DNA from: Seonamhaeicola sediminis
GTDB lineage: Bacteria; Bacteroidota; Bacteroidia; Flavobacteriales; Flavobacteriaceae
Reading direction: 5' to 3'
NCBI RefSeq assembly: GCF_004358095.2
Contig: NZ_SMZJ02000003.1
Span: 62,001 to 126,000, forward strand
DNA: 64,000 nt
Shown: one piece after another, positions 10,120 through 19,528 of the stretch
Layout of the letters: each line of letters begins with the position of its first letter
Numbering within the stretch: the first letter of the stretch is position 1
Translations under genes and position numbers: made by a program
Notes under the pieces: model-generated
Database searches by the model: none
What the model saw: the letters and a program-made list of their open reading frames with translations, nothing else
Told to the model about the DNA's origin: nothing

Positions 10120-11766
10120 CTACCCTTTTATACTATATTTTTTGCTCAATTTTTCAGGCATTGCTGAAGGGGAGTACATAACACCAGTTCCACGATCGCC
10201 CTGTGGTTTATAGTGAGGGCTTTCCTCTGTGCTTTTAGGTTGATAATCAGACTCTCCGCTTTCGGTTATCCACCAATTAAGCCACTTTTTTTCCAGTTCT
10301 AATACTTGGTCTTTATAAATGTTAGATACATCATTAGTTTCTAAAGGGTCTTTTATGGTATTGTATAACTCCCAACCACTACCATCTACTTCAATTAAAC
10401 TCCATTCCGAAGTGCGCATAGCGCGATTATCCATAAACTGAAAGTACATTGGAGCCTCTCGTTTCCATGATTCCCCCTTTAACATTGGTAGAAAAGATTG
10501 TCCTGAAAATGTGTTATTTTCTGATACTGAAACTGATTTTGCAGCCTCTAAAAATGTTGGCATAAAGTCTACTAAGTTAATAGCTTCAGTGTTTATAGAA
10601 TTAGGGTTTTCTATAGATTCTGGCCACCTTACGATTGCAGCAGTTTTTACACCTCCAGAGTGTTGGCTTATTTTATAAAGTCTTAAAGGGCTAACACTTG
10701 CATAAGCCCAACCTGTACCCAATTGATAGTTGGAACCTACATCCCCAGGCAAAAGCCCTTTTTTGAGTAATATTTTATCAAGCACTGAAAAAGAATCTGT
10801 ACCATTATCACTTAAAAATAGTATTAATGTGTTTTTATCTTGATTGGTGGCCTTTAAAGCATCTATTAATTGCCCAATACCTTTATCCATACGTTCTACC
10901 ATAGCGGCATAAACAGACATTCTTAAATCTTCTAAATCCATTTGGGCGTCTGTTAAAGTGCTCCAGTCTGGTAAGTTTTGAGGATAGTCTGGAAGAGGAA
11001 CTCCATCTGCTATAAGCCCTAAAGCTTTTTGTTTTTCTATACGCTGTTTTCTAACAGATTGCCAACCTTTTAAATAAGAACCGCGATATTTCATAATATC
11101 TTCCTTCGGTGCTTGCAACGGATTATGAGGAGATTGATAACTTAAATACAAAAAGAAAGGTGCTTTATTTTGTGCATTGTCAGATTTCACAAATTCAACG
11201 GCACTCTCAGAAAAAGCATCTGTAGAATAGAAAGCGTTACCAAAGTCTTCATATTTTTCTTCATTAATCCTATAGTCTTTACCTCCTTTAAAATAAGAAG
11301 AATAACCTCCTAAAAAACCAAAGAAGTAATCAAATCCTTTTTCATTTGGTGTGCCATCTAAATGCCATTTTCCTATTAAACCTGTTCTGTAGCCTTCTTT
11401 CTTTAGTTCTTGGGCAATATTGGGTCCGTTTTGAGCGCCAAAACCAGCTCTTGGCCACCATTTACCCGTTAGCATTGCACTTCTTGAAGCTACACACATG
11501 CCAGCATTGAAAACATTAGGAAGACGAATCCCTTCACTAGCCATGTTGTCTAGAGATGGCGTACTTATTTCTCCACCATAGCACCCTAAATCGCTATAAC
11601 CCAAATCGTCTGCCATAATTACAATAATATTTGGTGACTCTGTTTCTTTTGTTATTTCAGTTTTACAGCTTACCGTAAAACAAATAGCAATAAAAAGTAA
11701 AAAATATCTAATATTAAAAGATGTATTTTTAGAATAATGAGTGTAGAACGGGCAATTTTTTTTCAT
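10120..11766 (-). CDS. S1-family sulfatase, lipoprotein
   Basis: This 548-residue arylsulfatase-like protein has a long N-region and a lipobox ending at Cys34 (FTVSC). Metal-binding aspartates lie in MADDLGYSDLG (D53, D54). The sulfatase signature is C91-V-A-S-R95 followed by SAMLTGKW; its cysteine must be converted to formylglycine. GKWHLDGTPNEKGFDYFFG and LSDNGTD supply further active-site positions. It hydrolyses sulfate esters, probably on polysaccharide fragments in the periplasm or at the cell surface. It follows a second sulfatase by 28 bp on the same strand (11795-13498), so they form an operon. It lies convergent to the GH78 gene. The substrate subfamily is not determinable by eye. 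Confidence 0.92.
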   Translation of the reverse strand: MKKNCPFYTHYSKNTSFNIRYFLLFIAICFTVSCKTEITKETESPNIIVIMADDLGYSDLGCYGGEISTPSLDNMASEGIRLPNVFNAGMCVASRSAMLTGKWWPRAGFGAQNGPNIAQELKKEGYRTGLIGKWHLDGTPNEKGFDYFFGFLGGYSSYFKGGKDYRINEEKYEDFGNAFYSTDAFSESAVEFVKSDNAQNKAPFFLYLSYQSPHNPLQAPKEDIMKYRGSYLKGWQSVRKQRIEKQKALGLIADGVPLPDYPQNLPDWSTLTDAQMDLEDLRMSVYAAMVERMDKGIGQLIDALKATNQDKNTLILFLSDNGTDSFSVLDKILLKKGLLPGDVGSNYQLGTGWAYASVSPLRLYKISQHSGGVKTAAIVRWPESIENPNSINTEAINLVDFMPTFLEAAKSVSVSENNTFSGQSFLPMLKGESWKREAPMYFQFMDNRAMRTSEWSLIEVDGSGWELYNTIKDPLETNDVSNIYKDQVLELEKKWLNWWITESGESDYQPKSTEESPHYKPQGDRGTGVMYSPSAMPEKLSKKYSIKG

Positions 11767-11794
11767 TGGTAGTTTATTTGTGAAAATATTAGAA

Positions 11795-13498
11795 TTAGAT
11801 GTCTGCTTTTAATGATGAAAACATATCTACAAATGGTGTATCTCTAACTTCTTTTTTAGGGTTATAATTTTCATTAACCGTTGGCCAATAACGTATATCT
11901 ACATTCAGTTTTAACCAACTCATCAATTTGTTAAACATTGTATCTTTAAGTTCTGGGTTTTCTGTTATTAAGTTGTTTTTCTCATAGGGGTCTTTCTCTA
12001 TATTATATAGATACAACCTCCCATACCAATCGAAAATTAGCTTGTAATCGCCGTCTCGAATTGCAGAATGAGGTGTAAGTGCAAAAGGTTCAAAAGGACT
12101 ATTATAAATAACATTAAAAGGGTAATGCCAATAATGAGTTGTTTTAGTATAACTATTTTTCTTATTTTTAATATCAGAAAGCACTGGCATTAAGCTTTCA
12201 CCATCAAGATTATTTTTAGATACAATGTCTCTAGCGTTATAACCTGCCGCATCCAATAAAGAGGGATAAATATCTGTGCAGTCTACAGGAACGTCTACCC
12301 ATTTACCTTTTTGAACTTTACCTTTCCATTTAAAAACCAAAGGTACTCGAATGCCGCCTTCTGTTACACAAGCTTTACCACCTAAAAAAGGATCGTTGTT
12401 AGTGCCTTTATTATTTGGGGTAACTTCGGCATCAATACCCCCGTTATCAGACATGAAAACAACAAGTGAGTTATCTTCAATGTTAAGCTCTTTTAGTTTA
12501 TTTAAAATATCTCCAACGGAGCGGTCTAAACTCTTAATCATAGAAGCGTAAACTGGATCATTGTGTCCATTCCACCCTTTATTTTCTTTATTTTCAAAAT
12601 GAGATATTTCGTCTGCTTTACCCTGATAAGGTGTATGTATAGCAAAATGAGAAAAGTACAAGAAAAATGGTTTGTCCTTTATTTTTGCTCTATCTTCTAT
12701 AAACTGTAAAGCTTGTACGGTTAAATCATCTGTTAAATACGTTTCATTAGTTTCTTTCCCTGAACCTCCTATTTCTAGAGCTTCTGGAGCAACTTTTGGA
12801 AACATTTTATTTGTTTTATCATTCCATATTTTTCTCCAATTATAATAGGTAGACCCTCCAGCATCAAACCAGGCTAAAGACTCAAAGCCTTGGTCTTTGG
12901 GTTGATACCCTTTAGCTCCAAAACCCCCAAGATGCCATTTTCCAATAAAGCCTGAATGATAATCTTTAAGCGCCTCGGCGATAGAAAGCTCATCTCTCCC
13001 CCCATCAAGTTCACTGCCTGTTGGGATAGCCGAATTAGAAATTCCGTTAGTGAGTGCTTGCTCAATTTTTATGGGGTCTTTGTGTTCAAAAATATCATGT
13101 ATATAATAGCCGTTAGGGACTTCTTCGTTTTGATTGTAATAAGTGGCTGTTGGCGGCATAGCTGTAGTAAAACCAATTCTCCCTGCATATTTACCTGTTA
13201 ATATACTGGCTCTTGTAGGCGAACATAATTGATTTGCATAGGCTTGCGAAAAGGATGTTCCTTCACTTACCAATTTATCAATGTTTGGTGTCTCATAAAA
13301 CATTTCGTCTGGATGTGTGCCAGTAAATTTATTAGCGTAAACTTGACTATCCATAATACCATAATCGTCGGCAAGTATAAAGATGATATTAGGGCGGGAG
13401 GTGTTTTTATCTTCTATACTATTCTTATTTGCTTTTGATTCGCACCCTAATAAGAATAATGCGCAAAGACAAATACTGCTTAATTTTAAATTTTTCAT
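11795..13498 (-). CDS. S1-family sulfatase, lipoprotein (second)
   Basis: This 567-residue sulfatase has a classical lipoprotein signal, with lipobox LLGC and lipidated Cys19. Metal ligands are in ILADDYGIMD (D44, D45), and the modification motif is C92-S-P-T-R96 followed by ASILTGKY. GKWHLGGFG and VVFMSDNGG complete the active site. It differs clearly from the neighbouring sulfatase in the insert after the signature and in the C-terminal part, so the two probably act on different sulfate positions. It lies 25 bp after the DUF5722-like gene and 28 bp before the other sulfatase, in a three-gene minus-strand operon. Confidence 0.92.
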   Translation of the reverse strand: MKNLKLSSICLCALFLLGCESKANKNSIEDKNTSRPNIIFILADDYGIMDSQVYANKFTGTHPDEMFYETPNIDKLVSEGTSFSQAYANQLCSPTRASILTGKYAGRIGFTTAMPPTATYYNQNEEVPNGYYIHDIFEHKDPIKIEQALTNGISNSAIPTGSELDGGRDELSIAEALKDYHSGFIGKWHLGGFGAKGYQPKDQGFESLAWFDAGGSTYYNWRKIWNDKTNKMFPKVAPEALEIGGSGKETNETYLTDDLTVQALQFIEDRAKIKDKPFFLYFSHFAIHTPYQGKADEISHFENKENKGWNGHNDPVYASMIKSLDRSVGDILNKLKELNIEDNSLVVFMSDNGGIDAEVTPNNKGTNNDPFLGGKACVTEGGIRVPLVFKWKGKVQKGKWVDVPVDCTDIYPSLLDAAGYNARDIVSKNNLDGESLMPVLSDIKNKKNSYTKTTHYWHYPFNVIYNSPFEPFALTPHSAIRDGDYKLIFDWYGRLYLYNIEKDPYEKNNLITENPELKDTMFNKLMSWLKLNVDIRYWPTVNENYNPKKEVRDTPFVDMFSSLKADI

Positions 13499-13523
13499 TG
13501 GCTATAGTGTAATTACTGTCTGT

Positions 13524-15647
13524 TTAGTTTTGGTTTCGTGTTTCATTAACAGGGCCTATATGGCGAATTTCATCCCAACTATTTATGCCTATAATTGATT
13601 TGTATTGGTCGTAAACTTCATTTTCCATTTCTGTTCCAAAAGCTTGATATACTTTCCAAACAGGTTTAATGCCTCCAGGATCGTCTTTGTCGTCTGGAAA
13701 ACGTCTAAGACCTATACGTAAGCCTCCTTCATTTCTATTGTCTTGCCAATTATGGTATTGAAATCCATCAATGCCGTCTAGAAATTTAATTTTTTTCATC
13801 GCATAAGCCATTCCTGCCGCCTGTTCCTTTAAATCCTGTTCTCTATAGGTGGGTGAGTTAGTTCCGTTTTCAGATAAATAAACCAGACGCTTGCTTTTTC
13901 CTTTAAATAATACTTCTGGTTGCTTTACCCAAGCATCTAATACTTCAATATTTTTAAATGTTATAAGTTGTGTATCAAAATCAAAACTCACTTTTTTATC
14001 TAACCATGTCTTAGGTTCTCGTAAAGACTCTGGGTAGGGGTGATAAGCTATTGCCCATTCAAAATCGCCTTCTTTGTTTGAAAATTTTAATAACATCTCC
14101 AACAGCTCTTTGGAATGATAAAAGTGTGGATTTGATGTCCAATTCCAATAGTGCGTCAGAGTAATAAACACTTTTGAATTAGGATTATACTTTCTAGCAA
14201 TATTATGAGAGATCCGCATAGATTTATGATAAATATCCATAAATACTAACGCTGTTTTTTCTCCAGCATTGGTCCATACCCAACCAGCATCTACTTCATT
14301 GTGAATAATCCAATGATGAATGCGTCCAAATTTTTTGTCTGGTCTACTATACCTAGCTGCTAAAAAATCAAGAATTGCAGAATAATATTGAACACCTTTA
14401 GGGTTAGTTAAGTTAGGCATACTATATATCCCTGAAGGATCACAATCTGGATGCTCAAGTATTTGCCCTATTTTTTTATCAGGAGTTCTTGAGGCTTTAT
14501 CTACAAGCAAAATAGCTGATACCTCAATATCTCGTTCTGAGGTACTTAAAAATGTATTGTCAAGATTATTAATTTGTTTTTTATTTACATAATAGGTGTC
14601 TCCCATGTATTCAAAAGGCATGTTTTCAGGAGAGGGATTTGAGCGAAAAAATTTTGAAATCCAAATATTAACGGTTACGCTGGTAATGCCTAAACTGTCT
14701 AAATCTGTGTATGGTGCTTTTCTATTAATACTATATCCTCCCAACCCCTTTTTTGTGGATGGTTTTTTAAATGGGTAATTATATTTTGGCACTATAGAAT
14801 CTGCGTAGCGTGCATGAGAAGCTACTTTATATTTATCTTCTTTTTTTTCTACAATTATCCATTTTGAAAGTAGTCTATCTTGTTTATATCCGTGCTGAGT
14901 TTTAAAACGATTAAGTGTAATATTAAAGGTTTTATCTTTAGGTTTGATAGCTTCTAAAAAGCTAAAATCTTTAAGTTCTGTGGCATCTTCATAAACCCCT
15001 ACTTCTGCTAAATATAATTTTTTATTGTCTGACACTTTACCTTTTAATCTTACGATTTCATCTGTTAGCAATACATTTGAAATTTGACTAGGAAAGTCTT
15101 TTTCTAAATAAGCAACTAAATTACGCTCAAGTATAGCTTCTTGTTTCTTTTTAAGTACTTTGTTTTTGGAAATCTCCAGTTCTCGTTTTGTTTGCTGTCT
15201 AAAAACTAAATGCTTTAACTGTATATTTAGAGCAGGTACTGAGCCTAAATCTAATCTTAAATAATCTCCTTTTTTACCCCAATTTTTTAATGCTTCAGAC
15301 AAATCGATGCTAAACGTAACCCATCCTTCAGTGGAACCAATATCTCTAATTATTTTCGGCTTTAAGTCTTTATTTTGAGGATAAAAATGAATTTCTAAAA
15401 AATCTAATCCTGTAGGACAAAAATATTCAAATACCAAACGATTATTTTTTTTATCTAAATCTTTTTCTAAAGGATTAAAAAATAAATAAGGGTCTTTTCC
15501 TGAGGTTTTAATATTATATATATCACCATCTAAAACACTTAATTCTATTTGATTATACGTATTTGTATTTATACTCAAAGAGGTTTTAGAATCCTGAGCA
15601 AAAAAGGCAATAGGATATAATAGAAGAAACAAAAAAGACTTACACAT
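13524..15647 (-). CDS. DUF5722-like secreted protein, putative glycoside hydrolase
   Basis: This is a 707-residue protein from the ATG at 15647. The open frame extends 28 codons upstream, but only the internal Met gives a good signal peptide (CKSFLFLLLYPIAFFAQ). The N-terminal 180 residues look beta-rich and may bind carbohydrate. From about 330 the sequence matches what I recall of DUF5722 (GLGGYSINRKAPYTDLDSLGI). Two motifs are typical of TIM-barrel retaining glycosidases: an Asn-Glu pair in IHNEVDAGWVW (Glu near 450) and SENG near 593. I infer a glycosidase of clan-A type acting on the locus's polysaccharide. It begins the operon with both sulfatases. Confidence 0.7.
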   Translation of the reverse strand: MCKSFLFLLLYPIAFFAQDSKTSLSINTNTYNQIELSVLDGDIYNIKTSGKDPYLFFNPLEKDLDKKNNRLVFEYFCPTGLDFLEIHFYPQNKDLKPKIIRDIGSTEGWVTFSIDLSEALKNWGKKGDYLRLDLGSVPALNIQLKHLVFRQQTKRELEISKNKVLKKKQEAILERNLVAYLEKDFPSQISNVLLTDEIVRLKGKVSDNKKLYLAEVGVYEDATELKDFSFLEAIKPKDKTFNITLNRFKTQHGYKQDRLLSKWIIVEKKEDKYKVASHARYADSIVPKYNYPFKKPSTKKGLGGYSINRKAPYTDLDSLGITSVTVNIWISKFFRSNPSPENMPFEYMGDTYYVNKKQINNLDNTFLSTSERDIEVSAILLVDKASRTPDKKIGQILEHPDCDPSGIYSMPNLTNPKGVQYYSAILDFLAARYSRPDKKFGRIHHWIIHNEVDAGWVWTNAGEKTALVFMDIYHKSMRISHNIARKYNPNSKVFITLTHYWNWTSNPHFYHSKELLEMLLKFSNKEGDFEWAIAYHPYPESLREPKTWLDKKVSFDFDTQLITFKNIEVLDAWVKQPEVLFKGKSKRLVYLSENGTNSPTYREQDLKEQAAGMAYAMKKIKFLDGIDGFQYHNWQDNRNEGGLRIGLRRFPDDKDDPGGIKPVWKVYQAFGTEMENEVYDQYKSIIGINSWDEIRHIGPVNETRNQN

Positions 15648-15858
15648 AATAATTTTCTGAAGGTAATTTATATCATATAAAATTACGTTACCTATTCCAA
15701 AAAACCATCCTGCCGAATATGGTCGTTCCACAGAAGGGGCATGATTGTTTTTTTAATCTTTATCGATAAATTAGCTCTTCTTAATTTAGTGTTGAACATT
15801 TATAAAATTTCAAAACCATTTTAAAACAAACACATTAATATAACGTAAGAACTTATAA

Positions 15859-17526
15859 ATGAAATCTTTAATAAAATTATTATTTTTTGTTTTATCAATG
15901 TACATAGGAGCTCAGGGCATTGATAAATCTTTGTACGCTTTTGACTTTAAGATGGATAGTTTAACCATTCCCCGGCGGGCAGAACTTTTTGATAAACTTG
16001 GCTACAGTGGAACTACTTTTATTGTAAAAAACGATGAACAAATAAAAAAACTACAAGACTATTTAGATACTGAAGTATTTTCTTCAGGAAAATTATCAAT
16101 TCCCGTAATTTATTTTCCGTTTAATTTCTCTAATGATTTTGAAAAAGAAAACAAATCATGGCGTAAAGTATTAAGTCTATTGCCAGAAGGAACAGATTTA
16201 TGGGTTATCATCTTGAAGAAAGATGCTACAGAGGAAAAAACCTTAAAGCTTTTGAAAGACATGACATCTGAAGCCCAAAAATTAAATAAGAACATTGTTA
16301 TATATCCGCACGATAATTGTTTCATAGAATCTGCCGAAGAAGCCATTCCTTACATTGAGGAATTGAATGCACCAAACCTCTATCTAACATTACATTTATG
16401 TCATGAATTAAGAGCCGGTAATGGAAACCGTTTGTTAGATGTTGCTATAAAATCAGCTCCATATTTAAAGTTTGCTTCCATTTCAGGTTCTAATATAACC
16501 ATGTTTGGTAATGATGAAGGAAATTGGTCTGACGCCATAAAACCTTTAGATAAAGGTGATTATGATGTGTCTAAATTTGTATCAGCCTTGCAAAAAATAA
16601 AATTTAAAGGCAAAACCATATTACATACTTTTGGTATAGAAGAAGTCCCTCAAGATCACCTGTCTCGTTCTATTAATAAATGGAATACTTTGGTGGACAC
16701 TACATACAAAACACTACATACTAATCTAAATAACATTCTAGACAATCCAGAAAATGCGTATTGGGACGGTGTTTCAAAAAATTGGTTCATTTCTAGCCTT
16801 GGCGGAGAAAAAGTAACGATTGAAAAAGATGGTTACGGGTGGATTACTCGCTTAGACGAAAACGGAAATGTTATATCAAATAGATGGATTGAAGATTTAG
16901 ATGCACCAACAGGTATGGCATCTCATAAAAACCTGTTGTATGTTGCAGATAGAGGTGTTCTAGTAGAAATAGACATTTCTAAAGGAAAAATTATTAGAAA
17001 AATAACTTTACCAAATTCTGAGTTCGCTAATGATGTTGCGGCTACCTCAAACGGAGATATTTACGTATCAGACACATTTACAAACAGTATTTACAAACTA
17101 CCGAAAGATAAAAATATAGAGATTTTTATAAAAGATGATATCCTAGAGTGTCCTAATGGTTTATGGGTAGATGGACAACATTTAATTGTGGTCACATGGG
17201 GTCCAATGACCAATCGTGCAACTTTTGAAACTAGCAGGAAAGGCACGTTAATGAAAATTAATCTAAAAACAAAAGAGATAAAGCCTATAGGTAAAGGGTT
17301 ACCTATAGCAAACTTTGATGGTGTTATAAAGTATGGCAAGTTCTATTATGCAACAGATTGGACAGGAGGAAGGCTATTAAAGATTAGTGAAGATGGAGAT
17401 GTAGAAGAAGTAATCTCTGGCTTTTCGCAATTTGCCGATTTAGGTATTAATGCGAAAAAGGGATTAATCATGGTTCCTGAAATGAGTAAAAATCGATTTA
17501 TTTTTTTAAATCTGAAATCCCTGTAA
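15859..17526 (+). CDS. secreted fusion of sugar-isomerase-like TIM barrel and SMP-30-like beta-propeller
   Basis: This 555-residue protein has a signal peptide (hydrophobic run, then GAQG). Residues 20-285 resemble the xylose-isomerase/AP-endonuclease-2 TIM barrel of sugar phosphate isomerases (IPVIYFPF, NIVIYPHDN, LYLTLHLCHELRAGNG, LHTFGIEE). Residues 290-555 are a beta-propeller of the SMP-30/gluconolactonase/NHL sort with repeated blades (NGDIYVSDTFTNSIYKL, CPNGLWVDGQHLIV, FDGVIKYGKFYYATDWTGG). Sugar lactone hydrolysis by the propeller is plausible given the dehydrogenases next door, but export to the periplasm argues against a simple cytoplasmic role. It is divergent from the DUF5722/sulfatase operon and 68 bp before an SDR. 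Confidence 0.65.
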   Translation: MKSLIKLLFFVLSMYIGAQGIDKSLYAFDFKMDSLTIPRRAELFDKLGYSGTTFIVKNDEQIKKLQDYLDTEVFSSGKLSIPVIYFPFNFSNDFEKENKSWRKVLSLLPEGTDLWVIILKKDATEEKTLKLLKDMTSEAQKLNKNIVIYPHDNCFIESAEEAIPYIEELNAPNLYLTLHLCHELRAGNGNRLLDVAIKSAPYLKFASISGSNITMFGNDEGNWSDAIKPLDKGDYDVSKFVSALQKIKFKGKTILHTFGIEEVPQDHLSRSINKWNTLVDTTYKTLHTNLNNILDNPENAYWDGVSKNWFISSLGGEKVTIEKDGYGWITRLDENGNVISNRWIEDLDAPTGMASHKNLLYVADRGVLVEIDISKGKIIRKITLPNSEFANDVAATSNGDIYVSDTFTNSIYKLPKDKNIEIFIKDDILECPNGLWVDGQHLIVVTWGPMTNRATFETSRKGTLMKINLKTKEIKPIGKGLPIANFDGVIKYGKFYYATDWTGGRLLKISEDGDVEEVISGFSQFADLGINAKKGLIMVPEMSKNRFIFLNLKSL

Positions 17527-17594
17527 GCTAAAAGACAATTAAAGTACTTTTCTTAATAAACAATACTATAAACATAATAGCTAGTTGATGTAAA

Positions 17595-18374
17595 ATGAAC
17601 ATATTTAGTTTAAAAAACAAAAAGGCTATTGTTACTGGAGGTAGTAGCGGTATTGGAAGCGCTATTAGCAAAGTTTTAGCGCAACAAGGAGCGTTGGTTT
17701 ATATTTTAGATTTTGACGAAATAGGAGCTAATAGTGTCATCATGGATATTTTTAAAAAAGGAGGGCAAGCAGTTTTTAAAAAATGTGATATATCTATTAA
17801 GAAAGAGGTTGATGATGCGATTAAGTCTGCTGCTGGATCCGAAAAAAAGCTAGATATTATTATTAATAATGCGGGTATAGCTCATATAGGAAGCCTTGAA
17901 AAAACAGCTATAGAAGATTTTGACAAACTGTTTTCTGTAAATGTAAAAGGTGTTTTTCATGTAATGAAATCTTCCTTACCCTTTTTGAAATCTACTGGAG
18001 GTGTTATTATTAATATGGCTTCTATTGCAGCTTCAGTTGGGATAAAAGACAGGTTTGCTTACAGTATGACCAAAAGTGCTGTAGTTGGGATGACACGCTC
18101 AGTAGCTAAAGATTATATAAACTACAATATTCGTTGCAATTGTATTTCACCAGGTAGAGTACATACCCCTTTTGTAAACGGATTTTTAAAGAAAAACTAC
18201 CCTGGTCAAGAAATGGCCATGTTTAAAAAATTATCAAAGTCCCAGCCTATTGGCAGAATGGGACGACCAGAGGAAGTAGCAAACCTTGTCCTCTATCTAT
18301 GTTCTGATGAAGCTTCATTTATTACAGGCAGTAATTATGATATTGATGGAGGTTTTACACATTTAACCAATTGA
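17595..18374 (+). CDS. short-chain dehydrogenase/reductase (SDR)
   Basis: This 259-residue classical SDR has the dinucleotide motif TGGSSGIG near 14-21, NNAG in IIINNAGIAHIG, the catalytic Ser in INMASIAAS, Y-x-x-x-K in YSMTKSAV, and the C-terminal SFITGSNYDIDGGF. It probably oxidises or reduces a sugar-acid hydroxyl with NAD(P). It is 44 bp upstream of a fumarylacetoacetate-hydrolase-like gene. In the non-phosphorylating deoxyhexose pathways, a 2-keto-3-deoxy-rhamnonate (or fuconate) 4-dehydrogenase works just before such a hydrolase, so that is the favoured inferred role. Confidence 0.85.
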   Translation: MNIFSLKNKKAIVTGGSSGIGSAISKVLAQQGALVYILDFDEIGANSVIMDIFKKGGQAVFKKCDISIKKEVDDAIKSAAGSEKKLDIIINNAGIAHIGSLEKTAIEDFDKLFSVNVKGVFHVMKSSLPFLKSTGGVIINMASIAASVGIKDRFAYSMTKSAVVGMTRSVAKDYINYNIRCNCISPGRVHTPFVNGFLKKNYPGQEMAMFKKLSKSQPIGRMGRPEEVANLVLYLCSDEASFITGSNYDIDGGFTHLTN

Positions 18375-18418
18375 TACTTTTACTTTATAAATAATCTACA
18401 AATTTTAAAAACAAGACA

Positions 18419-19267
18419 ATGAAATTAATTCGTTTTGGAGCTTTAGAGCAAGAAAAACCTGGTGTTCTAATCAAAGGCGTACGTAAAGACTTATCTTCTG
18501 AATTCAAGGACTGGGATAAAGATTTTTTTAATAATGAAGGGCTTAAAAAATTAGATGAATGTCTGAAAAATATTTCGATTTATCCTAATATAGATGAATC
18601 TGAACGTTGGGGAGCCTGTGTAGCGCGCCCAGGTAAGGTAATATGCATTGGGCTAAACTATTCTGATCATGCCGAGGAATCTGGAATGGCTATTCCTGAA
18701 GAACCCATTATATTTCAAAAAGGTTCTAATACCGTAGTTGGTCCATATGATGATATTATCATCCCTAGAAATTCTAAAAAAACAGATTGGGAAGTGGAAT
18801 TAGGTGTTATTATTAAAAAAGATACCAGATATCTAAATTCTATTGAAGAAGCCAAAGACTGTATTGCAGGATATTGTACTTCTCATGATGTGTCCGAAAG
18901 AGCATTTCAGTTAGAACGAGGTGGCCAATGGACCAAAGGTAAATCTTGCGATAATTTCAACCCTTTAGGCCCTTATTTAGTGACACCTGATGAGATTAAT
19001 AATGTTCATAACCTTAACATGAGATTATTGGTTAATGGGGTTCAAAAACAAAATGGCAATACTAGTTTTATGATTTTTGGTGTATATCAGATCATTCATC
19101 ATTTATCTCAATTTATGACATTAGAAGCAGGAGACATCATAAATACAGGAACACCTCCCGGAGTTGGATTAGGTTTTAACCCGCCTCAATATTTAAAAGA
19201 GAATGATGTTGTAGAACTTGAAATTGAAGGCTTGGGAAGTCAGAAGCAAGTTTGTGTAAATGCTTAA
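18419..19267 (+). CDS. fumarylacetoacetate hydrolase family protein, likely 2,4-diketo-3-deoxy-sugar-acid hydrolase
   Basis: This 282-residue protein has a short N-terminal domain followed by the FAH catalytic domain. KVICIGLNYSDHAEESG opens the domain, metal ligands are in DWEVELGVII, and TKGKSCDNFNPLGPYLV and GDIINTGTPPGVGLG complete the fold. The family cleaves C-C bonds of diketo acids. In L-rhamnose and L-fucose oxidation a member hydrolyses the 2,4-diketo-3-deoxy acid to pyruvate plus L-lactate. Pairing with an SDR, next to a GH78 rhamnosidase locus, makes this the best inference. It is the last gene of the + strand group. Confidence 0.82.
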   Translation: MKLIRFGALEQEKPGVLIKGVRKDLSSEFKDWDKDFFNNEGLKKLDECLKNISIYPNIDESERWGACVARPGKVICIGLNYSDHAEESGMAIPEEPIIFQKGSNTVVGPYDDIIIPRNSKKTDWEVELGVIIKKDTRYLNSIEEAKDCIAGYCTSHDVSERAFQLERGGQWTKGKSCDNFNPLGPYLVTPDEINNVHNLNMRLLVNGVQKQNGNTSFMIFGVYQIIHHLSQFMTLEAGDIINTGTPPGVGLGFNPPQYLKENDVVELEIEGLGSQKQVCVNA

Positions 19268-19528
19268 CTTTTTCATTAAGTGAAAGTAAAAATATTTAGG
19301 TATTATATAAAAATGACTGTTTGAAATATAAACAATAAAGTACTTTGACAAAACATCGTTTTTCCATTCGAATAATCTTAAAGAACCCCTTTTCTTTAAG
19401 CTATTAAATTTAACAAAAAGACCAGCAAGTTAGCTTTAAAAGTTATTATGGCTATGCCTTGCAACTACAAAAAAATATGGCTACTTTTTTACAAAAAGAT
19501 ATCAAGTTCTAGAAGTGAATTCTAAAAA

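Noticed and set aside
10028-10213. 61-residue plus-strand open frame
   Set aside because: It runs through the MITE-like element and antisense to the end of the sulfatase gene, with no start context or recognisable protein.
15648-15731. 28-codon N-terminal extension of the DUF5722-like gene
   Set aside because: The extension places a good signal peptide internally and has no coding character; the ATG at 15647 is better.
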